Origin: Exophiala sp. HKRS030
Lineage: Eukaryota; Ascomycota; Eurotiomycetes; Chaetothyriales; Herpotrichiellaceae
DNA: 64,000 nucleotides
Direction: 5' to 3'
NCBI GenBank assembly: GCA_023897205.1
Contig: JAHWDD010000007.1
Span: 2,170,001 to 2,234,000, forward strand
Positions 32,495 to 44,279 of the stretch are shown piece by piece (the stretch's first letter is position 1; each line of letters starts with the position of its first letter). Made by a program: the position numbers and the translations under genes. Under the pieces are notes generated by a model. It saw only the letters and a list, made by a program, of their open reading frames with translations. It did no database searches and was not told the origin of the DNA.

Positions 32495-35278
32495 ATGTCA
32501 AACATCGTTGATTATCGACCTCTGGCTCCTCATCAGCCCCGCTCTCCATCCCCTCAATCAACATCTCTCACAAGCAGGAGGGACAGAATTGTCACCACAG
32601 AGAGGCAGAGGGCGGCTCGAGCGTTAGAATCTTGACATCCCAAGCAGCTGTGATATTGACTAATGGACGAAATAGATGTGACAGTTGTCGTCGAGCCAAG
32701 GAAAAATGTATTGGAGTTCCATGTAGACGATGTGTTCGTCTCGAGCGTCAATGCGAATTCAAGAACGTGGGTGTTACGAGACGCACAATTCCAAAGAAAC
32801 GCAACTCCAGGTCTGTCGCTTCGCCAACGGCGTCCAGGAGAATCAATGACCTTACTAATCTCAACACAGTCGCTCCGTCGATGATGGCGTGGCGCGCGAA
32901 TTTCATGAACGCATAACTTACCTGGAGCGTATCATTAAGCATTACGCACCCGGCCTCGACTTACGAACGGAGAACCTGCGTCAAAAAGCGCGTGATCTTG
33001 CGCCGGAGGACTTTGATCCTGCTGAAGACGTCTCAGGCAGCCCATCGATCGATTCCAACGCGGATGTGACCATTCAAGATGAGAGCTGTACTATAAATGC
33101 TGTCAACGACATAATTGCACGTCTGTTGCCCGAATTCAGAACTCTCGATATGATTCTAACTATCTTTCAGATTATTCGGGGGAGTTTTCCTACTGGAATT
33201 TCTCTATGCGCCTCAACAAGGAAGTAAAAGACCTGATCGTAAGCTACCACCAAGCCAACATTGGTCAATAATACTGAGGGTTGTCATGTAGGGCAGCGAA
33301 GATCAGCAAGACATACCACATTATTGGCGAGTGGGACAACTCCATTCAAGCTCGACTGCTGTGTCAGAAGCGCTTTCCAACCTCCCACCCCTCCCAATCG
33401 CTAATTTTCTCGTGCACGTCTTCCTCAAACATGCAGCAAGTAATTACTTTTACTTTGACTCGCACTGGCTACTGGAGAAGCTGAACATCATGTATGGAAA
33501 GCCTCCTGAATTGACATCGAAGGACGCTGGTATTGTGGCAATCATACTTGGCGTTCTAGCCATCGGTACTCAATACGCGCACCTCGAGTCACCAAGAAAT
33601 GTTCGAACACGAAATGGCCCACAAAGTCACAGAGAAGACGAGCTTGGTGACGTATTCTACCAACAAGCAGTCCGTTTGTTGCCTGAGGTAATCCATCTGG
33701 GCTCTCTAGAAAGTGTCCAAGGGTGTCTGCTGTTTGGCTTGTATGCATTGCCCATAGATGCATCTGGGCTGGGCTACATCTATTTGAATTTGGCGATGAA
33801 ATTGGCTATGCAAAACGGGATGCACCGCCGAACACCAGACCACGTCTTCGCACCGGAAATGACTGAGAGGCGAAACAAAATATGGTGGACAGTGTATTGT
33901 CTCGAAAAGTATCTATGCGACTCGTGTATCAGGCCATTTCCGTGACTAACAGTGTCGCAGAAAGATAAGTATTTATCATGGTAGACCTATCTCCATTCGC
34001 CCGTCGGATATCGATGCCGAGTTACCTCGTGAAGAGCCCGAACTGCAGGTGGCAGAACCGTCGTCGAATATCTCGAGTTTACTCACATTGGTAAAGTTGA
34101 TGGATTATCTTGGGAAGTTCGCGGATGATATGTGAGTTGGAAGCTATTAGACTAACGGGATATGCTAACACAACCTTTGCAGCTTGATGCTCCGTACTGG
34201 CCCCAGATCACAAGCCCCTGATCTCTTTACACGACTGAAGTCCAGAAGAGATGAACTCAAACGATGGTGGGATGCCTCATCACTTAAGAGCCAACGCTTG
34301 TCACGTTCGCACGTACATTTGCAACTCGAGTACTGTCTCCTGCGGATGTTTCTTGGACGACCTTTTCTTGTAGGCCGCGATGTCCCTGGCCTGAGTCCAG
34401 GGGTCGCGTCTGAAGATCCTATGATCCGGGAAAGCACTCTGCCTGAGGGAGAGCGCGATTGGACACAGCACCCTCAGCGGAAGTCGCGTGCATCTGCCTT
34501 TGTGGATGACTGTGTCGTAGCTGCAACCGAAGCCATTGATCTCTGTCAATCTCTGCTGGACGAGGGCGCCGGCTTGGCATCTGTTTCATACATTGAGTAT
34601 AGTTCCTGCAGGGCCTCCCTCCTTGTTCTCATCGCATTTTGCATCCGGACTCAGACTCTTCAATACTACGATCATCAGCAAAAAGGGCTACAAATGATTC
34701 GAGATATGGCAACCACGGGTGAATCTGCAAGGCACGAAGTCTTGTTGATCGAAGCCCTTGATCGGGCATTGAAACGCCTCCATCTCCTGGACCTCAGGAA
34801 CCAATCCAACAAGTCCTCCGAGACGCAACGTAATATTAACTACGACGACTTTAAACAATGGGAAACGGCATGGAAAGCAGGGAGCGCTACGGCAGAGTTG
34901 GGACCTTCACAGGGACAACTTGCTTCTATGACAGCCCAACAACGGTACTCTCATGGAATGGACCGACAGGTTCATGAGGCCAAACAGGTCACTGGAGATA
35001 CTGCTAACTTCGCCAACAAGATGAGATATGGGCAAGCGGACCTCGCAAGCAACGAGCCTTATATTGTCTCCCAAGACCGGCCGCCCGTCGCACAGGAAAA
35101 TACCTTTGTTGACTGGAACAGCATGCAAGCGGGACCGAATGTGTTCTACGACCATATCGAAGAGCAATTGTTAGAAAACTTTCTCGCCATTCCTGAAGAT
35201 GAATTCTCATTTTCCACAGGATTGGACACGAGACAGCAAACGGACGCTTTTGGGACCATGAATTGGGGTGAAAACTAA
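32495..35278 (+). CDS. Zn2Cys6 transcription factor with fungal_trans domain, 7 exons
   Basis: Exons: 32495-32622, 32676-32810, 32870-33120, 33171-33238, 33292-33908, 33961-34131, 34183-35278; 2466 nt, 821 aa, all phases closing. The first splice creates RAARACDSC and so completes the binuclear cluster C44-x2-C47-x6-C54-x4-C59-x2-C62-x6-C69. The four-residue third spacing is shorter than usual. A heptad-like ITYLERIIKHYA follows as a dimerisation segment. The middle-homology domain contains HYWRVGQLH, VFLKHAASNYFYFDSHWLLEK and EKKISIYHGRPISIRP. The long C terminus is Gln/Asn/Asp-rich, a likely activation region. Its central position between duplicated enzyme genes makes it the obvious candidate local regulator (inference). 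Confidence 0.92.
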
Positions 35279-35336
35279 GAACTTCGTCAACTACATCATG
35301 CCGGGATGTAATAACGCGTTGTGGTCCTAATTTTCT

Positions 35337-37040
35337 CTATATCTTGGCACCCGAATGAAGAGTCAGGGTTCCTGTTTTGGCAATCAAGTATTCTTCGATG
35401 GCGACGTCCTTTCCTGCTTCCTTTCCATATCCAGACTCTTTAATTCCCCCGAACGGCGATTCGGCGCACGAGCTATTACCTGTACACAAGTTTATTAGCA
35501 AGAAATGCAAGGGTACGTGTTGGACGGAAAGGGGTATACCTGAGTTCATTCCGATCATTCCAGCATCGAGGTCTTCAAGTAATCGCCAAGTGCGATCCAC
35601 ATCCTTGGTGAAGAAGTAAGAGGCCAGGCCCATACTTGTATCATTTGCAAGCCGGACTGCCTCCTCCTCGGTATCGAAGGCATATAATGCCAGCAGAGGT
35701 CCAAATATCTCCTCTCTATACGACAGCATCTTCGGCGTCATGTCTGACAATATGGTCGGCTCAAAGAAGAAGCCTTGCAAACCTTCTGGCTGCTTCCCAC
35801 CGAGGAGGACTCGGGCTCCATTATTCTCGGCATCAGTGACGTGGAGCATCAGTTTATCCACGGCTCGGGGGGTCGTCAGCGCGCCCATTGTAGTTCCAGC
35901 TGCGCTGCCGTGGCCAACCCGTATCTGCTTGGTCGCCTCAACGAGCATCTTTTCAAACTTGCTAAAGACGCCTCTTTGGACAAAGACTCGATTTGCGTGT
36001 GTGCAGGCCTGGCCACAAGTTCTCCACTTCAAGATCTTCAAAGCATCTAGCGCTGCCTGTAGGTCGGCATCGTCGAACACGATGAATGGGCAATTTCCTC
36101 CCAGCTCCAATGTCAGCTTCTTCAAGCCCTCGCTGCAATGACGCGCAATGAGTCGACCCACAGTCGTACTGCCGGTGAATGTTACCTTGCGCACCAGCGG
36201 ATGCTTACATAGACTCTCGCTGAGCGCAGGTGTGTTCGCCATGTCCGTGGTTAACACGTTGAGCACCCCACTGGGGAACCCTGCTCGATGTGCCAGGTCA
36301 GCAAGAGCCAAGACACTGAGTGGTGTTTCTGGAGATGGTTTGACTATCATGGTGCATCCGGCGGCTAATGCAGCCGTTACTTTTCTCAATATCATTGCGA
36401 CTGGAAAGTTCCAAGGCACGAGCGCGACACAGACCCCAATTGGTTGTTTGATGACAAAAGTCCGCCGGTTTGATACTGCTGGTATTGCTGTACTGCCACG
36501 GATCCTCTCGGCCTCGCCAATGAACCACCAGACGAAGCTGAGTCCATAGTCTACTTCAAGCAATGCCTCGGCCATCGGCTTTCCAGTCTCATAGACCACG
36601 ATCTTGGCAATGTCTTCCTTCGCACCTATAATGAGGTTGTGCCATGCGAGGAGCCATTTGGCTCGTTCTCTTGGGTTCGTGTAGCGATAGGCCTGGAATG
36701 CCCGCTGGGACGATTGGACGCAGTCATCCACGTCCAGGACCGATGTGGCTGGGCATGACGCAAACGGTTGACCAGTGCCAGGATCTGCTTCGGTCAATTC
36801 ATGCTTCTACACAGGCAGTGACAGTGCTCCAGGCTCGAAGCTTGCCGGCTTCAACTCACCTATAACATCAAAACGCTGTCCAGATTTTGACTCTACCCAC
36901 TTCCCATCTACAAGAGCCTGCTGATGCAGAATTGTGGAGTCGAGAAGCTAAAGACACAGTCAACGATTACTATTGCCTTATTCCTCGGAAAGCTTTCCAG
37001 AGGTTCTGGTCGAACATACACTGAAGGGATACTCTGTCAT
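35337..37040 (-). CDS. aldehyde dehydrogenase B (succinate-semialdehyde DH-like), 4 exons
   Basis: Exons: 37040-37020, 36947-36860, 36784-35540, 35479-35337; 1497 nt, 498 aa. The first exon is only 21 nt (MTEYPFS) with a good GTATGT donor. Exon 2 supplies ALVDGKWVESKSGQRFDV and joins to DPGTGQPFASCP. The last intron (35480-35539) is 60 nt without an in-frame stop; removal restores MNSGNSSCAESPFGGIKESGYG. Catalytic residues are E263 (LELGGNCPF) and C297 (GQACTHANR), spaced 34. FTGSTTVG and the SPETPLS segment are as in SSADH. It is clearly a divergent paralogue of ALDH-A rather than a recent duplicate. Its stop lies only 58 bp from that of the Zn2Cys6 gene, tail to tail. Confidence 0.91.
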
Positions 37041-37826
37041 CTCGAAGATATGAATCCTTTAAGCCTCTGTGGAAAACTAGTACTTTGCTGGTTCTCCGAG
37101 CTATTGCTGAAGTACACGCCGAGCTCTGGGCTGCTCACCAAGCGAAGTGTTCGAGCCATATGTATCCGAAAAATAAACCAGCCGGCTGTGAATCTGACCG
37201 CAGCGTCACAGCCACCACCCTTGCGCCTTTCGACATTGAGTTGTCCCAGCGACAAATTTATGCCGGACCGGCTAGGCGCTTTATTGCTTCGTTGCTTCCT
37301 GCTGCCAACGGGGCCGGCAGGGACGGGGAGACCTTCAACTGCACGTGGCACACCGGCACTTGTGTGTGGTTGAGCCGATGCGGTCGTGCCACGTGGGGAT
37401 ACCGGCACCCGGATCACTGATCTGGTCGAGCTCTGCTACCGGGTAGATGCGCCTTCTATGAGCGATGCTGGACATTGTTGATGGCCATACGATAGGCCAT
37501 CTGGTCGCTGGATAGACTTTAGTCTAGTTGTAATTCTAATTTCTAGTTATCTAGGTTCTCTTGCAGGAAACAGGAAATTCAGGGGTGGCTTCATTTCTCG
37601 GAACTTCTTGGGACGGTAGCATGAAGGTAAGGGATCCATGTTATTCAGTGAGGCTTTTCGATTGGGAAAGCTTTCCTCGTCAATACCTAGCAGACGAGTA
37701 CATATCATAGACATCAAATGAATTGATCGTCGCAAGAGCTATGCTATCGGCGTTGGGAAGTCTCGTCCAGATGGGCTACCCCCACAAGGATGAGAAGGCT
37801 TGTCATTGCTCCTATCTATCACTATA
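37041..37826. other. intergenic
   Basis: Promoter of ALDH-B and 3' flank of the permease. Open frames here carry no recognisable domain. Confidence 0.55.
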
Positions 37827-39709
37827 TTAACCCCACAGAAAATTCCATTTCTGAATGCCACGCTTGGGTTTCGGCAACGGCTCTGGGTTCTCGGTGGCCA
37901 AGAGAATGAAGCCACGGATTGGTGACTGTGTGAGTGGGACTATCTTTGTACCCTTTGCGTATTTATATCCGAAATAAAGCAGGATTACAACGGGGACATT
38001 CAGGTAGCTTGAAATGAAAGTCTCGGTGTCCCATCGGCCGCGCATGAATGTCTTGTAGCCACCCGTCAGATAGATGACGATGAACATGATCAACGATGCC
38101 CAGGTACACCAAGGCTGGAAAGGTGCGGCCCACGGGAGCTCGGTATGGCGGTCGATGTTCTGCGCTTTGCACGCATAGTAGAAGCGCAGATACGTGATGC
38201 ATATGGTCATCCAATTGACCAGGGTGCTAATTGCGACCAAGTCCTGGAGCCAGGTGAACACGGTACTGGCGCTGCTGGATAGTGTCATGTATGCCAGACA
38301 CATGAAGATGCCGTACAGGGATATGGCGATGTAGGGCACGCCAAAGCGGTTGAGGCGGGTGAAGAACTGCGGAGCGTGACCGTGCTTGGCCAGCGCGAAC
38401 AGAATACGCGGACCGCCTAGGATGTTGGAGTTGCCAGACGACCATGCGGACGTCAACACGACGGCATTGATGATGCTCGGCACCACCTTGATGCCGGCCG
38501 CTTTCGAGGCGATGACAAAGGGAGACTCGGCTGCAGTACCGGTGGATCTGATCGGAGGAGAATTTGTGTCAGCAGGTTCCAACCCGCCACGAGTTTCAAG
38601 GCCACGATATTCTGACGGGTGAGTCTTACCTGAGTAACCGCGGGTCATCGGAGGACACGACCAGGCCGACCATGAAGATACTGATGACATAGAACATCAG
38701 GATGCGCCAAAATATGCGCCGAGTCGCCTTGGGGATAGCCTGACGAGGATTCCTTGTCTCTGCTGCCGGCAACGTGATATTTTCGATTCCAGAGTAAGCG
38801 TATAACGCGTTAGACATGACGGTCCAGAAGCCTACAATAGTAATACATAGTCAGACATTTAGTGAAGCGCGACCCTACCTGCCAGAGGGACTTTGGGAGG
38901 GGTTAGGGGGGTTTGAGAGGGGAGGGGGTTTAGGAAAGCCATCGAAGCTGCTACTACTCACCCAGGAAGCGACCCCATGATCCACTGATGCCCAAATACT
39001 GAACGAACGGGCCGGGATGTTTCCAATAACGGAACCCGATACTCTCGCCATTGGGTCCTCCACCACAGGTGATGACCAAGGCCATCAGATTGACACCAAG
39101 AACCAACAATATCTTCAGGGTCGAAAAGGCGAACTCGATCTCGCCGTACACGCGCACGAACATCAGCGCAGTTCCCAGCATCAGGAGGCCGAATATAGTG
39201 ATCCATACGGCGCTGTTGACTGTCGTCGTCCAGAACTCGACCAAGACCGCGACGGCAACGAGCTCTGAGGGGATCGAGACGAGGTAGCCGTAGACCTCGT
39301 TCCAGCCATTGGCGAAAGCGAGAGCCGGATCGACAAAGTATTGCGAGTAGCGGACGATACCACCGCTCAAGGGGACGAGAGTGCCCATTTCGCCCACGGC
39401 GAGGACCACGGAAGACGCAGCCAAGCCGATGATCGAATACCCCAAGAATGCCCCCAGGGGCCCTGCATTCGCGACGGCCCTACCAGACCCCAGGAAGAGA
39501 CCGGTCCCAATGGTGCCAGCGAGGGCGATCATCTGGATGTGTCGCTGCTTCAGTCCTTGTCGCAGCTCCTTGACCTCGGCCAGGACGCTCGCGTCCAGCG
39601 ACCCAGGAAGATCTGCCAGATCTCCCACGGATGTTGTGACGTCGCCGAACGAGGCCGCCTGCATGTCCCCTTCGACCTTGAGCTCGTAAGGGTTCGTGGT
39701 CTGAGCCAT
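37827..39709 (-). CDS. amino-acid permease (AAP/YAT family), 3 exons
   Basis: Exons: 39709-38962, 38831-38630, 38547-37827; 1671 nt, 556 aa. Starts at MAQTTNPYE. The TM1 signature QRHIQMIALAGTIGTGLFLGSG is the classic fungal amino-acid permease motif. Then come GEMGTLVPLSGG, FANGWNEVYGY, SGIENITLPAAETRNPRQAIPKA (the loop after TM6), VLTSAWSSGNSNILGGPRILFALAKHGHAP and TELPWAAPFQPW. Twelve TM segments are expected. It should import amino acids or related amines at the plasma membrane. It sits among the amine-oxidising and aldehyde-oxidising genes, on the same strand as ALDH-B, oxidase B, SDR-B and cyclase B. Confidence 0.93.
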
Positions 39710-40815
39710 GGTCAGGTTTTGCGCGCGCTGCACGCTGGAGGTCGCTACCGAGGTGGAGGAAAGGACGAAGAGGTGGTGTTAAGTGTAGAACACAGTCACG
39801 CGATGATTTCAAGCACGAGGCGACACGTCTCCAACCAAATCTCACTTTATAACATGTCAAAAACTGGTTTGAATGTCCTTGCGATGTCCTGGTCGCGCTC
39901 GGTTACCATTGGAGTCCGCTCGAGATAACAAGACGAGCAGTGATAGGGGCTTCTCTATCAAGACTATCTCTCCGGCCCGGTTCAAGTTGTGGGAAGTGGC
40001 CATGTTCTTTTGGAACTGGATCCGTGATGATGGCTCTGGCAAGTTTGTTTCGTTGCCCATGTCAAGGCGGGCCGGAAGAGAGCAGAGCCTATTACGTGGC
40101 CAGCTCTCCGGCCCGGTTAGAGTTTCATGGTGGGCTGGGGGACAGGTCGATCAATGAGCTGTTGGCACACGAGCTCAGAGATGTTTTCCTAAGATACGCT
40201 GATCGCCGACGTAAGTGGCGAAACATTCATTTCCCCTCATTTCGCTCAACAGATAGATCTTTGTCATGAGATGGAATCAAGCTGAATAAATTGGTGGGAG
40301 GCATTGACTTCCTGGAGATCTCGTCTATCGGTGAAGTCCGTCTTCGAGCTAATCGTGTCAGGCGCCACCAAATCATCCAACATAATTGTACATTGACGCG
40401 GTGACACTCTTTGCGCAAAGTTCTGCTAGATTATCAAAGCGTGATCCCGAAAGGCTGTAAATACCCCATAATGGAAGTTGAGAGGGCTGCCTATGAGCAA
40501 TTCCATCATTCTGTGGCGGGTGTAGGAGGAGCCCGGAGTTCCCGATGAAAAAGCGCAGTACTCAACGTCTGGGAGGCCTCATTAAGGTACTGCTTACCAA
40601 AAGGTTATGAATAGGCATACTGGGCAAGACGTGGGAGAGCAAGTTAAGGACACTATGCAGTTAGGCACAGTCTACAAGTGAGCAAGGTTCTAAGGACTTA
40701 CAACGGGCTCACAAAAGATGACGAGCGAAGGCAAAAGAGACGAGAATTTCGAAGAACATGGTTTCTAATCTATATGCTACTCGTCGCCGTTTCTAGGGAG
40801 TCTTTCAGATCTATT
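39710..40815. other. intergenic, no gene seen
   Basis: About 1.1 kb of permease promoter and oxidase B 3' flank. Frames here are low-complexity or shadow-like. Confidence 0.55.
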
Positions 40816-42319
40816 TTACAGTTGTGACCTGACTTTTACGTCTTCCTCCGGTAGAAAAATACGTCCTGTACCTAGGATGTCGCCTTCTTCCTCGCTGTTG
40901 CTGACTGCACGATCGATACGGGCTTGACTAGTTTCAAAAACCTTGGGAATGCCTGTCTCTGAAAATGGAAGATCCGTGCCTTGATGGGCGGCGGCGACCA
41001 TTTTTGCCACTCCTTTCGACACAAGCCAGATCAGCGGCATGCCGTGTCCATTGAACCCAGCGTTGATGAACTGTCCCTCGAGTCCAGGCACGGTACCAAT
41101 ATGAGGGTGCGAATCGAACGAGTATCCCATCACTCCTGTCCAGATGTCGGTGATGCCGGCAGGGTAGGTTTTCCAACCGTGATACGTCCGTTGCATGTAG
41201 TCGTTGTAGTAGTCTTTGGCGGCATCGATCAGGGTGCTGTCATCCACATTGCGATACCACTGTTCTCTGAACGAAAGAAATTTGGCCAACGCTCCACCCA
41301 CAACAATGCCACCATCGGTTCGGGGAATGAGATAGGAGAGCACTTTTTCTTCGTCGCGAATGATGTAGGAGTTGTTCAACAAGGGAGCTGGTAACTCATA
41401 CCCTGACGGAGCGGCTATGTGGCAGCATATGCCTTTGCATGGAATGACATTGCGTTCGTACTGAGGCAACAAGCTTGCCACATACCCGTTGGTAGCATGA
41501 ACCACATGGCGCGTAGATATGGTGCCTCGCTCGGTATGAACAATCCACCCGTGGTGTGAATCAGCTTGGATCGAGCTGGCAGGAGTATGGGTCTGTAGGT
41601 TCACTCTGCCAGTCGCGAGTACAATCTTGAGCAATCCCTGGATGAACTTGGCCGGCCACATAGTTCCAGCAGTGAAAGAGCCAGCGGCTTTAGCGCCTCT
41701 GACGCCAGAATACTAAGGTCTCCCATTTTGTGTCAGTCGGCTCAAGCAGTTTCTGACGTGCTTGGGAGGGAACAAACGCAAAACTTACGCCTTCGGCAGC
41801 CTTGGGATCTCTGGTGAAGAAGACATCCTTCATGTAGTCCAAATTGTAAGCTTGCATCCTGTGGTAGGTTTCAGCCGCCTTGTCGGCCGCCTCTTCATTA
41901 CACCATACGTCAACGGATCTTTGTAGTGTGAAGTCGCAATCGATCTCCTCATCTTCTATGGCCTTTTTGATAGCCCACATATTGGCGATCTCGAATTCCG
42001 CTATCTCTGATGCTACCTTAACGCCATATCGATCGATGTATGTGGGTATATGGCCGTACATATCAGGCCGTAGATGACCTCCATTCCGTCCAGTCGCTCC
42101 GGAACATGCCCCCCGAGCTTCAAGTATCGTTATTGAAGATATCTCTGGAAAGTCTTTGGCGAGGTGGTAAGCGGTAGCGGCGCCAGCGTAGCCAGCACCT
42201 ATTATCACAATGTCGCTGTGTTCGGGAAGTGACTCGGTCGTTCGATGGTCCTCAAGTCCTTGGGGTTCTCTGAACCAGACCGATTTCAGGCCAGACTTGA
42301 CAGGTAGAAACTGGGACAT
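40816..42319 (-). CDS. FAD amine oxidase B, DAO/PuuB-like, 2 exons
   Basis: Exon 1 is 42319-41789, intron 41713-41788 (GTAAGT...TAG), exon 2 41712-40816; 475 aa. The FAD-binding motif DIVIIGAGYAGAATAYHLAK starts near residue 36, followed by ARGACSGATGRNGGHLRPD. This second motif is typical of the gamma-glutamylputrescine-oxidase/DadA-like branch of the DAO family. The C-terminal half has HATNGYVASLLP, PRTDGGIVVGG, WTGVMGYSFDSHPHIG and NAGFNGHGMPLIWL, the family's second FAD-contact region. Known members oxidise a C-N bond to an aldehyde or oxo acid with H2O2. Pairing with ALDH-B next to a permease suggests amine uptake, oxidation and aldehyde clearance (inference). Confidence 0.9.
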
Positions 42320-43129
42320 GGCTTGGTCCGTTCGAATTTATCCGTCCTGTCGTTGAGCGCTCTTTCAGCTTGCATTCACTGAATCCCCCAGCCTAGTCTT
42401 CAGACTTTTAAATCGATAAAGCTTGAGCCGCTGCTTCGCTCGATTTATCTCGCTGTCGCCCAGCACAGTCAACGAGCAGACCACGTATCTCCTTATCAAA
42501 AGGGCTCACTTCACTCATGATCAGATCACGAGAATAGACTTCTAAAAAGTCGTAACCGGAGTAAACCGTCATCGTTGAGGTTTAAATTGACCGACTTATG
42601 CACGTTGCCGGACCGGCAAGTGGATCAGCCGGTTGGCCGACACCGCACTTGTCGACCATTGGCTCGCTTAATCAAGGTCAGTAGCCGGCAGATATAGTAC
42701 CATTAACGAGATTCCTATCCCGTATAATATGTATGCCAAAGGAACTATCACTTCTAAGTGATGACCGAAAGTTGTACACGCACGGAGACGTAGTGATATG
42801 ATTTCGGCGTAGCTACACTTCTTATGAATCTGGTCCGAGATATAAAAGTGTTGGCATGACTGTGAGCTAGCATGGGATACTTATATTCGAACATAAATGA
42901 AAAGCACTGTCATTTGTTATGCATTTGCAGGTAGTTAGTGAATCAAGATTCTATGAGAAAAGAAATCCCCGGTCGCGTCTGTTTGGACTTTCCACAGCAA
43001 AGATCCCAATAGTACCAGGATGGCGAGTTGAGCGTTGAAAGAGCTACCAACGCCGTATCTGATATCCACAAAAACCCAAGGCACGCCGTGGATCCTGCCA
43101 ATTGCACATAGATCCGCATTGTTTGCCTT
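42320..43129. other. intergenic, no gene seen
   Basis: Promoter of oxidase B and 3' flank of SDR-B; AT-richer than the neighbours, with no domain-bearing frame. Confidence 0.55.
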
Positions 43130-43942
43130 TTAGTGAGATGTGTATCCTCCGTCAACCATCAAAGCCGTACCAGTGATATAAGAACTTCTCCCACTGGAGA
43201 GGAACACGATTGCGTCTGCCACCTCACTGGCAGTTCCAAATCTGCGTAGAGGTGTCCATTGCTCAGTCTTCTCCTTAGCAACCGCTGCCACCACTGTGCC
43301 AGGTTGAATCAGAGGTGTATCGATATAACCGGGACACACTGCGTTGATGCGCAGCCCCCGCCCAGCATAGTCCTCAGAAGCAGTCCGTGTCAAGCCAATG
43401 ACGGCGTGCTTTGAGGCACAATAAGCCGTCGACATTGGGACACCTACAACTCCGCATATAGACGACACGTTGACCACGACGCCGCGCTGCGGCGGTCGTC
43501 CATCCACCGTGGACACGAGATAGTCTTGCTTCAGCATCAACTTGGCAGCGGCGCGATACACGTAAAACGTCCCGTTGAGGTTGATGTCCATCACCCGGTG
43601 CCAGTCCTTGGTCTCTGCCTCTGCAGAGCCATCTGCATGTTTGAATGCGATTCCAGCCGCGTTAACCACGTAGTCCACTCGTCCAAAACAGTCTGCAATC
43701 TCATTGACGGCCAAGGTGACAGTATCCTCGTTGCTAACATCGACGACCTTTGTAAGAATGCGGCAGGGTTTCCCCCCTGATTGAATTAGAGATTCGAGTT
43801 CTGTTCGAAGCCTGTCGAGCGAAGACCCATTGAGATCGAAAAGAGCGATGCCCTTGGCACCAGCTCGGGCGAATTCGATCGCTGTAGCCCTGCCAATGCC
43901 GCTACCGGCTCCAGTGACGAGAGCGTAGCCTGAGATATCCAT
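43130..43942 (-). CDS. short-chain dehydrogenase/reductase (SDR-B)
   Basis: Intronless, 270 aa from the ATG at 43942 (MDISGYALVTGAG). The frame opens a little further upstream only through a GTG. Classical SDR: TGAGSGIG at 10-17, D37 after the second strand (favours NAD), NAAG 94-97, catalytic S160/S161, Y174-x3-K178, and the C-terminal ITGTALMVDGG. Closest in style to 3-oxoacyl-ACP reductase-like or alcohol dehydrogenases; substrate not readable. Unlike SDR-A it has no introns and a standard glycine motif, so the two are not close duplicates. Confidence 0.93.
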   Translation of the reverse strand: MDISGYALVTGAGSGIGRATAIEFARAGAKGIALFDLNGSSLDRLRTELESLIQSGGKPCRILTKVVDVSNEDTVTLAVNEIADCFGRVDYVVNAAGIAFKHADGSAEAETKDWHRVMDINLNGTFYVYRAAAKLMLKQDYLVSTVDGRPPQRGVVVNVSSICGVVGVPMSTAYCASKHAVIGLTRTASEDYAGRGLRINAVCPGYIDTPLIQPGTVVAAVAKEKTEQWTPLRRFGTASEVADAIVFLSSGRSSYITGTALMVDGGYTSH

Positions 43943-44279
43943 GTTCGCGAGAGACACTCATACAAAACAAACGTCCGTGATGCGAGAATCGATATGCTCG
44001 AAGAAACGTGGCACCTTTAAAGCCGGAATCTCCCCTTCAGAATAGAGCCACTCTTCATCAACTACCCCTCTCCACAGAGACAAAGTGTGGGAATTAGTAT
44101 GCGGGGCGCACACTGAGATCTCTGTTCTATCCCAGCACAAGTACCGCGGCTATGGGAGATTGGAAGGCTTAGCCTCGGCGACTTGGCACCGGTGTTTTGG
44201 AGATATGCCGGCCGTTTCTAACTCGATCACGCGACCGTGATAGTGTTTTAAGATTTGTCTGGAGCATATACCTGCCTGT
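43943..44279. other. intergenic
   Basis: Promoter of SDR-B and 3' flank of cyclase B. Nothing further seen. Confidence 0.55.
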
